In this document: piece by piece, positions 15,123-24,528 of the stretch
Position numbering within the stretch: the stretch's first letter is position 1
Layout: every line of letters starts with the position of its first letter
Virus record (IMG/VR): IMGVR_UViG_3300042890_000162
Coordinates: 1-38,283 of that record
Length of the DNA: 38,283 bases
Direction: 5' to 3' (one strand)
Source: a virus
Made by a program: the position numbers and the translations under genes
The notes under the pieces: model-generated
What the model was told of the DNA's origin: nothing
Database searches by the model: none
The model's input: only the letters and a program-made list of their open reading frames with translations

Positions 15123-17279
15123 TTAGATTATACCTAGCGCTCTATCTTTTGATGCTAGTCTTCCAGAAGTGCCACTAAATCTGTTGACTTCTTCTTCTTT
15201 AATCTTTCTGATTTTTTCTGCAGCATCAGCATTCGCTTGAAATGTAGAGGCAATTGCTTCTTGTTGGGTAAAGTCAATGTTACTCATTTTACCTAGTGTT
15301 GCACCACGTTGTGCTGTCTGGTTAACGGTTCTAAAGCCTTCAAGTGACATGTTATAATCATAACCTTGTGCAGCAATATCTTCACTAGTTAAATAATCAA
15401 TATTAACACCCTGTGTCTTTGCTGCAGACTGTACGCTAACTGCTTTAACCTTCTTGGTTAACTCAGCAGCACCTTCTGCACCAGTAAGCATTGCCTTAGC
15501 AATAGATGTTCTATCTGCTCCAGGGAAGTATGACTTTAGGTCTTCCTTAAGAGCAGATGGGGCATTATCAATTCTATCAAATGTGTCTGTAATCAACTTA
15601 GTAACCTCAAGGACCGATTTACCAAGTCCAATGACTGAACCAAGAAAGTTTTGATTAGCAAGTTCTCCCATGCCAGAAGAACGAAGAACATCACCCATTG
15701 CGGACTCTGTTTGGAAGTACTCGGCAACAGTTGGAACCTCAATTGCTTCACCTTTAGCAAGTCTATCTGTTAAAGCATAGATTCCACTAAAACGGTCTGT
15801 AAAGGGTTTTAAATCTTTGTTGTAACGAACATCTTGTAAGGATAGATTAATTGATTCAGAGATAGTTGAACCGCTATTATAAAACTTTGATGAACTCGTA
15901 TATAGTGCAGTAACCCATGGCTGGCTTGCCTCTTTTGCTCCAAATAGGAGTGAGAGGGTATTCTTAAAAGTATCTAAGGCAAGAGTGGCTGTTCCATCAG
16001 CGCGAATTCCGCTTGAACCTGGAACTACTGTTGTATCTACCCAGCCTTCGTTAGCATCAAAAACCCATGTACCAGCAGCGGTTGGCTTATCTGGCATTTT
16101 CCACGACTTTGATACGCCATCATAAACATAAGCAGGTGGAGTTCCAACTGGCTTATTGGCGGCACCAGGATTGTACTCAGGTTTTTGTACTCCTAGATTT
16201 ATTAAAAAATCAGACTCAGCCTGTTCTTGCGCAGTCAACTTTAAGCCTTGAAAGGCTTTACCTTTTAAGGTTTCGTATCTATGTGTATTGTAATCTTTAG
16301 TCCATCGTAATTCTGATGCTTTAAGTGTTCCTGCTGTTGCTTTGCCTTTAAGATATTCATTATATTCTGCTGCTGCAGGACTAAAAACAGTTGGTACAGT
16401 TCTAAATTGCTCAGTCCCCATTAAACTAGGGACAGAGCCTGGTGTGCCCGTTCCTGATTGTGTGCCTACAGGAGAACCAGGAGAACCAGGAGAACTAAAT
16501 TGTGATGCAGGCCCAGTACCGCTGGTTACTTGACCACTTTTTGTTACAGTGATAGTTGAGCCATCACTATAACTATTAGTGATTGACCCACTAGAATCTT
16601 TTGTTTGATTAACTAAAGTTTTAACAGGTCCAGCAGATGTAGCACCAGGCATAGAACCAGGCGCTGCTCCTACCTGTACACCTTCTGAGGGGCCCCATTG
16701 ACCATATTGCTGTAGAAGTGCAGGGGTGTTATCAGAAATGCTTGTTGCGTTAGCCTCTTTTGGATTAGCGTTATCTGCATTAACAAGAATAGAAGCATAA
16801 AGATTTCTTTGAATTGCATCAAACTCTTGTTGCTGAGCATAACTCAATGAGGCATACTTTGGGCGCAGTTCTTCCACGCGCTTCATTGCCTCTTGCTTTT
16901 GCTGCCAGTTTAATACTTTGCCACCACCGTAAGGTGATACGCCTGCCTGTGCTAAAGAAGTATTTGCTCCGTACTGTTGACGGTATGCTGCTTCTTCTTT
17001 GGCTGTTGGGTTGGTATAACTAAGAGTAGTTGTGCCATCAGAATTTTTAATACCATAAACAGGAGGACTTACTTTTAGTAACTGTTCAACAGTTGAAGAT
17101 AGTTTATTAGACTCATCCATTTCTTCAGAAGTTAAGCCACCCTTAAACTCTTTACCTTTATCGGGTCCAATACCAGGAGTACCAACTCTTGATTTATTTG
17201 CTAAATAATTCAGACGATTCAGTACCGAGATTACATCGTTTGTATCTACTTCACTTGGAGTAGTTCCTTCAATTGCCAT
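15123..17279 (-). CDS. Large virion/internal protein, hypothetical
   Basis: A 718-residue protein with no recognised domain. The N-terminal 250 residues are polar, with a Ser/Gly/Pro/Thr linker (SYSDGSTITVTKSGQ, FSSPGSPGSPVGTQSGTGTP); the C-terminal 300 residues are helical, ending in coiled-coil-like EKIRKIKEEEVNRFSG. Start overlaps the preceding stop (TAATG). Size, order and position between portal and scaffold suggest an internal or ejection protein of the head. An 87-base gap with a weak hairpin (15077-15108 area) separates it from the scaffold gene. Confidence 0.65.
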   Translation of the reverse strand: MAIEGTTPSEVDTNDVISVLNRLNYLANKSRVGTPGIGPDKGKEFKGGLTSEEMDESNKLSSTVEQLLKVSPPVYGIKNSDGTTTLSYTNPTAKEEAAYRQQYGANTSLAQAGVSPYGGGKVLNWQQKQEAMKRVEELRPKYASLSYAQQQEFDAIQRNLYASILVNADNANPKEANATSISDNTPALLQQYGQWGPSEGVQVGAAPGSMPGATSAGPVKTLVNQTKDSSGSITNSYSDGSTITVTKSGQVTSGTGPASQFSSPGSPGSPVGTQSGTGTPGSVPSLMGTEQFRTVPTVFSPAAAEYNEYLKGKATAGTLKASELRWTKDYNTHRYETLKGKAFQGLKLTAQEQAESDFLINLGVQKPEYNPGAANKPVGTPPAYVYDGVSKSWKMPDKPTAAGTWVFDANEGWVDTTVVPGSSGIRADGTATLALDTFKNTLSLLFGAKEASQPWVTALYTSSSKFYNSGSTISESINLSLQDVRYNKDLKPFTDRFSGIYALTDRLAKGEAIEVPTVAEYFQTESAMGDVLRSSGMGELANQNFLGSVIGLGKSVLEVTKLITDTFDRIDNAPSALKEDLKSYFPGADRTSIAKAMLTGAEGAAELTKKVKAVSVQSAAKTQGVNIDYLTSEDIAAQGYDYNMSLEGFRTVNQTAQRGATLGKMSNIDFTQQEAIASTFQANADAAEKIRKIKEEEVNRFSGTSGRLASKDRALGII

Positions 17280-18202
17280 TATAGTCCAAATCCGAATGCT
17301 CTAGCAAATTCAGTTGCAGAGTCGCGTGCATTATTATTCGCTTCTTCGGTCAACTGATACTTAGGGTCATTCTTTGCTTTAAGTAGTAAATCATAATATG
17401 ATGGTGGAGTACCCTTGCCATCTGCGCCAGCAAAGTGGGTGTAAGATGTTACAATAGGATTGCTTTTCCAGTCAATATCTTCTTCTGGTATTGCCCATGT
17501 TTTTGCAAGCATCTTAACAATAGGGGAAGCAATGTCATAGGTTGTAATTTCTGGGTCTGCTGCAAAACGGTCAGCAAACTGTGGATATTCTTTTGCTGCA
17601 ACTCTTTGAAGTTGAACTGTGTAATCAGCAATTGTCATTTCGCCCCTAGCAATTGACTTAGCAGCAACTCTTATATCTCTGTCTGCGACACCAAATATAT
17701 TAAACTTATCAACTAGGCTACGTACTTGTCTTAATGTATTAAGAGACTTGGCCCCTAATGTTGCTTCGTCATTAAAGTTAACTTTCTTCCAGACCCAGTC
17801 TGATGTAAAATTACCAGGGTCAAAGAAAGATGGATACTCTGTCTGCGCTGTTGATGATATTGTTCTATCAACTGCGCCTTTAGTAGTTCCACCAGGTGTT
17901 ACTTTACTTGAAGTAGAAGTGACAACCTTTTCAATTTGAAGTGCCTGTTCAGCATCAAATTCTTTCATGAATTGTGCTACATCTGCACTGCTAAACTTAA
18001 GAGTATATCCAGCATCTTCTGCAGCCAATTTCATGATTGCTAGCGCTGTATTATATGTTAACTTAGTCTTGCTAGTTGAAGTACTTGAGCCAGCCTGTGG
18101 ATTCTTGCTATCCCCGCTACTTGCCATGACAGCATTGATAATTGCTGCTACATCACTAGGAATCTTTTGCGCGTCTGTCAACGGTGTTTTTGAATCTGCC
18201 AT
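17279..18202 (-). CDS. Virion/internal protein, hypothetical
   Basis: A 307-residue protein. A disordered start (SGDSKNPQAGSSTSTSKTK) precedes mostly helical sequence with LAIMKLAAEDAGYTLKFS and YTVQLQRVAAKEYPQFADRF. The LAAEDAGY and ADPEI features recall proteins beside large internal virion proteins in other actinophages. It is co-encoded with the 718- and 1682-residue proteins and separated from the latter by one base. No enzymatic motif seen. Confidence 0.65.
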   Translation of the reverse strand: MADSKTPLTDAQKIPSDVAAIINAVMASSGDSKNPQAGSSTSTSKTKLTYNTALAIMKLAAEDAGYTLKFSSADVAQFMKEFDAEQALQIEKVVTSTSSKVTPGGTTKGAVDRTISSTAQTEYPSFFDPGNFTSDWVWKKVNFNDEATLGAKSLNTLRQVRSLVDKFNIFGVADRDIRVAAKSIARGEMTIADYTVQLQRVAAKEYPQFADRFAADPEITTYDIASPIVKMLAKTWAIPEEDIDWKSNPIVTSYTHFAGADGKGTPPSYYDLLLKAKNDPKYQLTEEANNNARDSATEFARAFGFGL

Positions 18203-18203
18203 A

Positions 18204-21200
18204 TTAATTAGCCGCCTTTAGTGAGTCATTGTCAAAGTATCGTGTAATAATTGTCTTCAAGTTGCTATCCCATTGACCAGCATTTTGTTCTGTCCACATG
18301 TTGTATGCTTCTCTTAGCATAGCCTTGCGTGGGTCGTAGTCTGGTAATGACTGATACGCCATAGAAAACATTGAACGAGCATTTAAGAATTCTTGAGTGT
18401 CTTGCCAAAGTTGGCTCTTGCCATTCTTTGCCATAAAATTCTTGTCGTTAGTAATCTCAGTTAATGCGCGAGCATACTTGTAAGAGGTGTCACCACTCTG
18501 TGCAAGTTGGTACTGGTCGTACCATGCTTGGCTTTGCTCTCTAAATGTAGTAGCAGCAAGATTATCTAGAACAACCTTTAATTCTGGGTGAGCACGTAAT
18601 GTCTTGCCATCGGTAATCTTAGCCTCTAGAGCAGCCTTAGTAGCCATATAGGTGTTCCAAGTACGCTGCTTAATGCGTTCAGTCTCAATCTCCTGTGGAG
18701 TCATCTTGAGTTCATTAAGGTTCTTACTTGTTCCTGGCAATGTTGCACTTGGATTAGCAAGAAGTGCAAGGATATTGTTTGACTGCTTTGCTGGGTCGTA
18801 ATCTAAATCAGCAGTTAGCAAGCCAACTAAACCAATTTCACCTGGCTCAATATTAGCAAGTCGTCCAACCAAAGCATCATTCTCTTCAAATACGCGTGCG
18901 TATGCTTCGCTTGTTGCAGGGATATTAAGGTTCTTAGATGAACCAGTAAATGTTACTCTGTCAAGCATGAATTGTGGACCAAGCAAAGAAATCATTTCTT
19001 CACCTGCTGCATCACGTGCATCTTGATTAGCCATGCCCTGTGCAATGTACTTTTCCTGTAACTTATAGTACAGATTTGAAGTAAGCGCCATTGGTGCATT
19101 GTCAATCTTGTAAGGAATACCTGCATATGGTGATGCAAATGTAGATAGAAACTTAGCGCGGAATAGACCCTTTACTTGCTTTTCTATTTGAGCGTCAGAT
19201 GGCATTTCTTTCTGAATTCCCATTTCAACCAACATTGCATTGTAGTTGTAAACAGATTTCCAAGAACTTAGATAATCTCGTTGTCCGCTCTGACCAAATA
19301 TCTTACCTGCAAGTTCTCTCTGCCAGTCTGGTCCAGAATTAACTATGTTCTTAACCCAAGGTGGAGTATACGCATCTCTTACAGATGTTGGTGGACCATA
19401 GGGGAAGATAACCTTGTACCAGTTAGTCCCGCCAACCGTCATTAGTTCTTCAACGTCTGCTTCTGATTTATGAAACTTCTGCATTATTTGACCTACTGAA
19501 AGACCTGTAATAAATGATGGTCCTGGTCGGTTAAGAAGGAAGCCTAGAGACTGAGCGCTAAGTTTAACGCCTTCACCTCTTGAGCCTAGTCCTAAGTCTT
19601 TGCTTCCAGGTACAACTAAGTGAGACATCTTATTGATATCATCAGTTGGATTGCCGTACTCATCAACACCAAATGTTGTATATGAACGTCCGTAGTTAGA
19701 CACTAGTGCTGCTGCGCGAACTGGGTTCTTGGCAGCAAGGCGACCATAACGCAAGAATGCATTAGCATTTGCACCTGGAAACGCCATAATTCCACGTAAT
19801 GAATTAATAAGACGATTAGGATTGTTAATAGTGTAGAGAGTCTTTTCCATCTCTTGCAAAGCCTCACGGCCTGCCGCTTGACGTAAAGCATTGTACTGAC
19901 CAGTTGTCATCTCGACACCTTGGTTCATTAAATACTGTGCTCGTCGTGCAACGTTTTCGGTTGCCAACTTGTCAAACAAAGAACCACGAATAGGATTTTC
20001 AACGCTTGCGAGTTTACTCATTACCTTAGTCATCATCTTATTGTAGCCCTGGGCTGCGGTTGCAACACCGCTTACACCAAATGTTAATGCTTCGTAGTTG
20101 TGATTAGATGGGATGATATCATATAACTCATCAAGGTATGGAGCAAGCAACTTCTCTAGTTGCTGTGATTTTACTTCACCCTTAAGAATCGCTGCGCGAG
20201 CCTCGTAAGATGGGTACATACGCTTAACAAGTGCAACCTTTTCAGTAAGATAAGAAACTGCTTGCTTTTCATCAACAACATCAAATGCCTTGAGGTATGC
20301 TGTTCCTTCTGCAGTCTTACCCCATTTTAGAATATTTTCTACTGGGGTTTCTGCAAAGATTAGGTCCATTAGAGGCTCACCACGGTATTGACGGTTAGCG
20401 ATATCTGCCAACTCTTCAAAGTAGTTCTCGTCTCCAACGCCAATCTTTGACATAGGAATCTTGCGCTTAATGGCAGCAACACCTGATGCAACAGACATTT
20501 CTCCTAAGAAGTTAATCTGTTGTGTTCTAGCGTTTTGTGTTTCTGCGCGTACCGCTGCAGTAAAGTTGTTTGCGCTTCCATCAGCCTGTTCTTCAATAAA
20601 AGAATCAATGTGATGTTGAGTTCCGTTAAGAACAATAGTGTTCTTTTCTTTTGAGTAGTAACGCTCTTTAAACTTTGCGCTCTTACCAAATACATCTGCT
20701 TGCTTAATTCTGGCTTCGCCAAGTGCTTTAATAGCATTATCAATGCTAACATATGCTTGTTGAACAGCATCATCAGCACCCTGGATTACCTTTTTATTGG
20801 TTGCCATCTTGCTAACTATGTTCTTGTAATTAGCAATCGCTGCCTTAGCCTTAGCAACCTCTGCAGTCTTCTTGGTGATTCCTGGATTAGCATCAAGGTA
20901 TGCAAGCCTACGCTCTAGTGTTGCCATGCTTGGCACAGCCTCTGTAACTCCATAAGGAACCATGGCATCGCGCAAGTCTAGTTCTATACCATCAACAACT
21001 TCTTGAATAGCCTTTAGTTCTTTTCTTGCAGCAGATAAATGCTGTGACTTTGTAGCAGGAGATGCGTTCTTAAGAAGGTCATTAACAGATACTTCCGCAT
21101 AGTTCTTAGCAGCAATTGCTTGCTGCAACATCTGTGACCTATCTGATACGTTACTAACAACAGCATTATACTCTGCTCTATTAGTAACTCTCTTTTTAAT

Positions 21201-23252
21201 GTTATCTACAGACCAGTTGTAAAAGTTCTTAGATGCTCTTTTACCGCCTGCTAAAATGATTTCGTTTCTTACAAAAGCAATTCCTTGTGATAGACCAACA
21301 CTAATGATTGGTTCAAACAATGACTGCTTAAATGCGTATGATGGGCGAGCAAGTACGTCAAATGTCCATACCTTGTTGAGTTCACCAAAGATGTCTCTTC
21401 CAGCACGATTTAATTGTCTGCCAGTTTTAGTGAATCCTTTTGCTGCCTCAATATCAAGTTGGGATTCAATATCATCCCAAGGTGTGAAACGATAGGATTC
21501 AGCAAATTGACGCAATGTCTGAGGCTGAACAAGTGTAACATTTCCATCGTAGCCAATGCCAAATCCGTTTTCTTTAACAGACTGCATTCCTTTGCTTACG
21601 TTCATCTGGAACTTTGCTACATAATTATTAATTGCTGTTTCATCGTATATGCCAGCCTTGTATGCAAGCATACGACCAACTTGAGCATCGATAGACTTGA
21701 GTGCTTCTACCTGTACGATTGAACCCTTACCAAGCGTATTCATGTATTCGTTTTCTAAACGAGCACGAACAACTGAAACTTTTTCAAATACTCCAGGTTG
21801 TATTTCAACTTTACTAGCACCATCTCTAAACATCTTCATGTTGTTGAGGAATCCAGTAAGTTCTACACGTGCCTGCATTGGGCGCATACCTGATAGAGAT
21901 ACAAATCCTGCAGGTAGTGACTCTGTTGCACGACCACCAAGTCGCACAGCCTTCATTACTAATCCACCAGCAGTTGTTCCAATTGTAGTCTCAAGAAATC
22001 CTGAAATCTTTTCATATTCTCTACCACGAATTGCAGACTTTGCTCCACGGACTGCGCCTTGTCCCTTGATTAGTGCAGATGCACCAACAATGGGCTCAAT
22101 AGGCATAAAATCTTTTCCACCAAAGGTGATGTCACCCTTTTCATTAAAGAATGCATCTCTAATCTTTGTAAACTGTGGGTCATTATTGATAGCGTCATCA
22201 AATGCTTTCTTTAAACGTAAAGCAGAGACACCTGTTGGCATAGGCAATTCGCCATTTTGAATAGCCTTGGTGCGTATTTGTGACTTAACATCAGCCATAT
22301 CAAATAGTTTATCGCTTGATGTTGCGGCTAAGCGTTCTAGAGCAGCAAGATTGCCCTTGTCACCAAGAAGAATATCTTTAACAACATTTGCATCTGTTGC
22401 TTCACGAATGATTGGGATTAACTTCTCATTAGTGCTGTACTTCATGACTAGGTCTTCAATAACGCCCCAGTCTTTAGTACCAGCAAGCAACAATACGTGG
22501 CTTCCTGAAACAGTTTGAGCACCCTTGGTACCGTTTGTGTTGGCGTGTAATATTCCAGCATCTATATCTGATGCTAAAGAGTCAACGCTTTTGCCCTTAG
22601 TGTATAGACCTGCAGGTTTTGCAACAGCCTTTACACCAGCACCAGCAAGTTTGCCAGCAACACCGATACCCTTGTTTCCTACAAGTAAGTCACCAACACC
22701 AGTGTACCAGCGACCAACTGCATTATCAACAAAGTTCTTCTTAATGCTTTCGTCTTCCCATAGGTTAACGTTAGCAAGGTCGATTTTACCAGTAGAAAGA
22801 ACTAGTTGAGATAAAGGGTTAATGATTGGGAGTAGAGTTGACTTAGTGAGTGCCTGCATTGCAGAAACTTTTTCACTACGATTGTAGGCTCTCTTGATAT
22901 CCTCAAACTGGAAACCCTCTTCAAATTGACCCTTTTGATAAAGGGGAGAGTTTACATCAGTTAGTAATGCTACTGTTGATATTGGACGAGAAATGAATGG
23001 TGAGTAAACCTTTTCATTAAACTGAACGGCACCCTTAAGAAGAAAGTCTGCTGTAGATTTAGTTGCAGCCTTGGCCACGCGTCCTGGAGCGGTAGATTCG
23101 ATTGCTTTATTTACAGTATCAAGAGCGTTTCTTACATTTGCAGTAAATGTTTCTTCTCTTTTTTGCTCATCTGCATTGAGGTAAGACCCACCGCCTGTGA
23201 GTTTTTTACCAACCGCACCTATTGTGGACAGGAATGAATTCCATGAAGACAT
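18204..23252 (-). CDS. Giant 1682-residue virion protein, putative ejection protein
   Basis: The largest gene in the window. It is mostly alpha-helical with long Ala/Lys/Glu-rich stretches and few hydrophobic segments (LVLSTGKIDLANV, SYAFKQSLFEPIISVGLSQG, LINSLRGIMAFPGANANAFL). A coiled-coil-like zone lies about residues 720-880 (SAARKELKAIQEVVDGIELD; AEVAKAKAAIANYKNIVSKM). No peptidase or lytic transglycosylase signature could be recognised by eye. Proteins of this size near the portal of phages lacking a tape measure are usually packaged internal proteins that enter the host with DNA. A tape-measure role is the alternative, weakened by the absence of other long-tail genes. Confidence 0.7.
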   Translation of the reverse strand: MSSWNSFLSTIGAVGKKLTGGGSYLNADEQKREETFTANVRNALDTVNKAIESTAPGRVAKAATKSTADFLLKGAVQFNEKVYSPFISRPISTVALLTDVNSPLYQKGQFEEGFQFEDIKRAYNRSEKVSAMQALTKSTLLPIINPLSQLVLSTGKIDLANVNLWEDESIKKNFVDNAVGRWYTGVGDLLVGNKGIGVAGKLAGAGVKAVAKPAGLYTKGKSVDSLASDIDAGILHANTNGTKGAQTVSGSHVLLLAGTKDWGVIEDLVMKYSTNEKLIPIIREATDANVVKDILLGDKGNLAALERLAATSSDKLFDMADVKSQIRTKAIQNGELPMPTGVSALRLKKAFDDAINNDPQFTKIRDAFFNEKGDITFGGKDFMPIEPIVGASALIKGQGAVRGAKSAIRGREYEKISGFLETTIGTTAGGLVMKAVRLGGRATESLPAGFVSLSGMRPMQARVELTGFLNNMKMFRDGASKVEIQPGVFEKVSVVRARLENEYMNTLGKGSIVQVEALKSIDAQVGRMLAYKAGIYDETAINNYVAKFQMNVSKGMQSVKENGFGIGYDGNVTLVQPQTLRQFAESYRFTPWDDIESQLDIEAAKGFTKTGRQLNRAGRDIFGELNKVWTFDVLARPSYAFKQSLFEPIISVGLSQGIAFVRNEIILAGGKRASKNFYNWSVDNIKKRVTNRAEYNAVVSNVSDRSQMLQQAIAAKNYAEVSVNDLLKNASPATKSQHLSAARKELKAIQEVVDGIELDLRDAMVPYGVTEAVPSMATLERRLAYLDANPGITKKTAEVAKAKAAIANYKNIVSKMATNKKVIQGADDAVQQAYVSIDNAIKALGEARIKQADVFGKSAKFKERYYSKEKNTIVLNGTQHHIDSFIEEQADGSANNFTAAVRAETQNARTQQINFLGEMSVASGVAAIKRKIPMSKIGVGDENYFEELADIANRQYRGEPLMDLIFAETPVENILKWGKTAEGTAYLKAFDVVDEKQAVSYLTEKVALVKRMYPSYEARAAILKGEVKSQQLEKLLAPYLDELYDIIPSNHNYEALTFGVSGVATAAQGYNKMMTKVMSKLASVENPIRGSLFDKLATENVARRAQYLMNQGVEMTTGQYNALRQAAGREALQEMEKTLYTINNPNRLINSLRGIMAFPGANANAFLRYGRLAAKNPVRAAALVSNYGRSYTTFGVDEYGNPTDDINKMSHLVVPGSKDLGLGSRGEGVKLSAQSLGFLLNRPGPSFITGLSVGQIMQKFHKSEADVEELMTVGGTNWYKVIFPYGPPTSVRDAYTPPWVKNIVNSGPDWQRELAGKIFGQSGQRDYLSSWKSVYNYNAMLVEMGIQKEMPSDAQIEKQVKGLFRAKFLSTFASPYAGIPYKIDNAPMALTSNLYYKLQEKYIAQGMANQDARDAAGEEMISLLGPQFMLDRVTFTGSSKNLNIPATSEAYARVFEENDALVGRLANIEPGEIGLVGLLTADLDYDPAKQSNNILALLANPSATLPGTSKNLNELKMTPQEIETERIKQRTWNTYMATKAALEAKITDGKTLRAHPELKVVLDNLAATTFREQSQAWYDQYQLAQSGDTSYKYARALTEITNDKNFMAKNGKSQLWQDTQEFLNARSMFSMAYQSLPDYDPRKAMLREAYNMWTEQNAGQWDSNLKTIITRYFDNDSLKAAN

Positions 23253-23261
23253 TCTTACCCC

Positions 23262-23471
23262 CTAAAAGTTTCGTTTGATATAATTTTTTTCGTTTCCACC
23301 TTTGACGTCTTCTCCAGTAATTCCGACAATAAAAGAATCACGTTCTTCTGGAGAGCGCCATGAAATCATTGCAAGTTCAATTGCGATTGCTGCATTTTGG
23401 TAGCCAAGTGAATTGGCAAACTTATCAACATTGTCAAAAAAACTTCCAGGTACAAATGTAACATCATCCAT
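23262..23471 (-). CDS. Small hypothetical virion-operon protein
   Basis: Sixty-nine residues from ATG 23471, chosen because it overlaps the upstream TGA (ATGGATGA). Sequence MDDVTFVPGSFFDNVDKFAN then ELAMISWRSPEERDSFIVG. No domain recognised. Such short acidic-to-neutral proteins between portal and internal proteins are common but uncharacterised. Confidence 0.6.
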   Translation of the reverse strand: MDDVTFVPGSFFDNVDKFANSLGYQNAAIAIELAMISWRSPEERDSFIVGITGEDVKGGNEKNYIKRNF

Positions 23472-23952
23472 TTGGAACGCCACTGGCATTTTGTACAAGG
23501 TAGTTTACAAAACGCTTGTATGAATCTGGAGCGTTTGAAGATTGAGCAGCAAGGCTCAAGTCTGGAAGATATGACATAGCAATCTTTAGATTCTCATCTT
23601 GACGTGCATCACTCTTAAACATGTTTGGCAGCGCTTCTGAACCAGGACCAGGACCGAAGTCTACACCAGCAGTAATTGGTTCTGATGGATTATTAGTTGG
23701 GTCCATGAATGTGCCCAGTGGAGATAAATTGATTCCATCGTAGGCTCCTGCTGATGAAGAAGGAGTTGATGCTTTAACAGATGCTACTGCTGCATTTCCC
23801 TGCACGCGAGAGTTATTTAATGCGCTGTTTTCTCCATATGCAAAACCTGTATAATTACCGCTTTGTCCTGCTCCGCCTGTGCCTGAAACATTGGCAGGGT
23901 TATACTGAGGTCCGCCATTGGGTCCACCACGATTTTCTGGTGCTGTTGTCAC
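23464..23952 (-). CDS. Hypothetical protein, disordered N-terminus
   Basis: A 162-residue protein. The first 75 residues are rich in Gly, Asn, Ser and Ala with little predicted structure (NRGGPNGGPQYNPANVSG). The end is helical (ENLKIAMSYLPDLSLAAQSS, YKRFVNYLVQN). Directly follows the protease gene; a substrate or partner of that protease, such as a processed scaffold or head-completion protein, is an attractive but untested idea. Confidence 0.6.
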   Translation of the reverse strand: MTTAPENRGGPNGGPQYNPANVSGTGGAGQSGNYTGFAYGENSALNNSRVQGNAAVASVKASTPSSSAGAYDGINLSPLGTFMDPTNNPSEPITAGVDFGPGPGSEALPNMFKSDARQDENLKIAMSYLPDLSLAAQSSNAPDSYKRFVNYLVQNASGVPNG

Positions 23953-23960
23953 TGCGCCTC

Positions 23961-24527
23961 CTACTTAAATTGTTTAAAGATATGAATTGGTTCTGAGCAC
24001 ATATTATCGTATTGAATTGCGATAGCAATTGCTTTGCGAACCATTGTTTCTGCTTGATTAATAGTTTTTACTTTTTCCACACCCAACGCTGCCAATGCGC
24101 CGAGGGCAACATCGCCACCACTACCCATAACGTATACATTACGAACATCGGTATCCCAAGAGTAATCCTCAGAAACCGAAAAAACTTGGCCCTTGACCGA
24201 GATAAGGAATCCCCCATCGATTTGTGCAACATCGCCGTCCTCTTTCATATCTATACCAGCATCAACAAAATTCTTACGCATTGCTGGAATAAACTTTTGC
24301 GTCATGAAAGTATTTAAATCTTCTTTGACGGTAGGTCTAGGTTGCACATAGCCATAATGTAGAACGTTACTTGCACGCGATGAACCGCATCCAGCAATTA
24401 GAATCCCATTATTGTCTACAATCTTAGGAGTCTTTGCTATTTGAAAACGTCCATGCTCATCACTAAGACGTGAATCACATCCTAGTACCGACCAACCGTC
24501 ACCTTGTATCGCTACTAGAGTTGTCAT
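23961..24527 (-). CDS. Proteasome-beta/HslV-like Ntn peptidase
   Basis: A 188-residue N-terminal-nucleophile hydrolase. The start MTTLVAIQGDGWSVLGCDSR aligns with HslV and proteasome beta subunits: T2 would become the catalytic Thr after Met removal, D18 matches the conserved Asp of the second strand, K32 or K35 the catalytic Lys. YVMGSGGDVALGALAAL (132-148) matches the SGG(N/D)xALAAA strand of HslV. No ATPase partner is encoded nearby. It sits between portal and virion genes, where most phages encode the prohead protease, so a maturation-protease role is a reasonable inference. AAGGGA precedes the ATG. Confidence 0.8.
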   Translation of the reverse strand: MTTLVAIQGDGWSVLGCDSRLSDEHGRFQIAKTPKIVDNNGILIAGCGSSRASNVLHYGYVQPRPTVKEDLNTFMTQKFIPAMRKNFVDAGIDMKEDGDVAQIDGGFLISVKGQVFSVSEDYSWDTDVRNVYVMGSGGDVALGALAALGVEKVKTINQAETMVRKAIAIAIQYDNMCSEPIHIFKQFK

Positions 24528-24528
24528 T

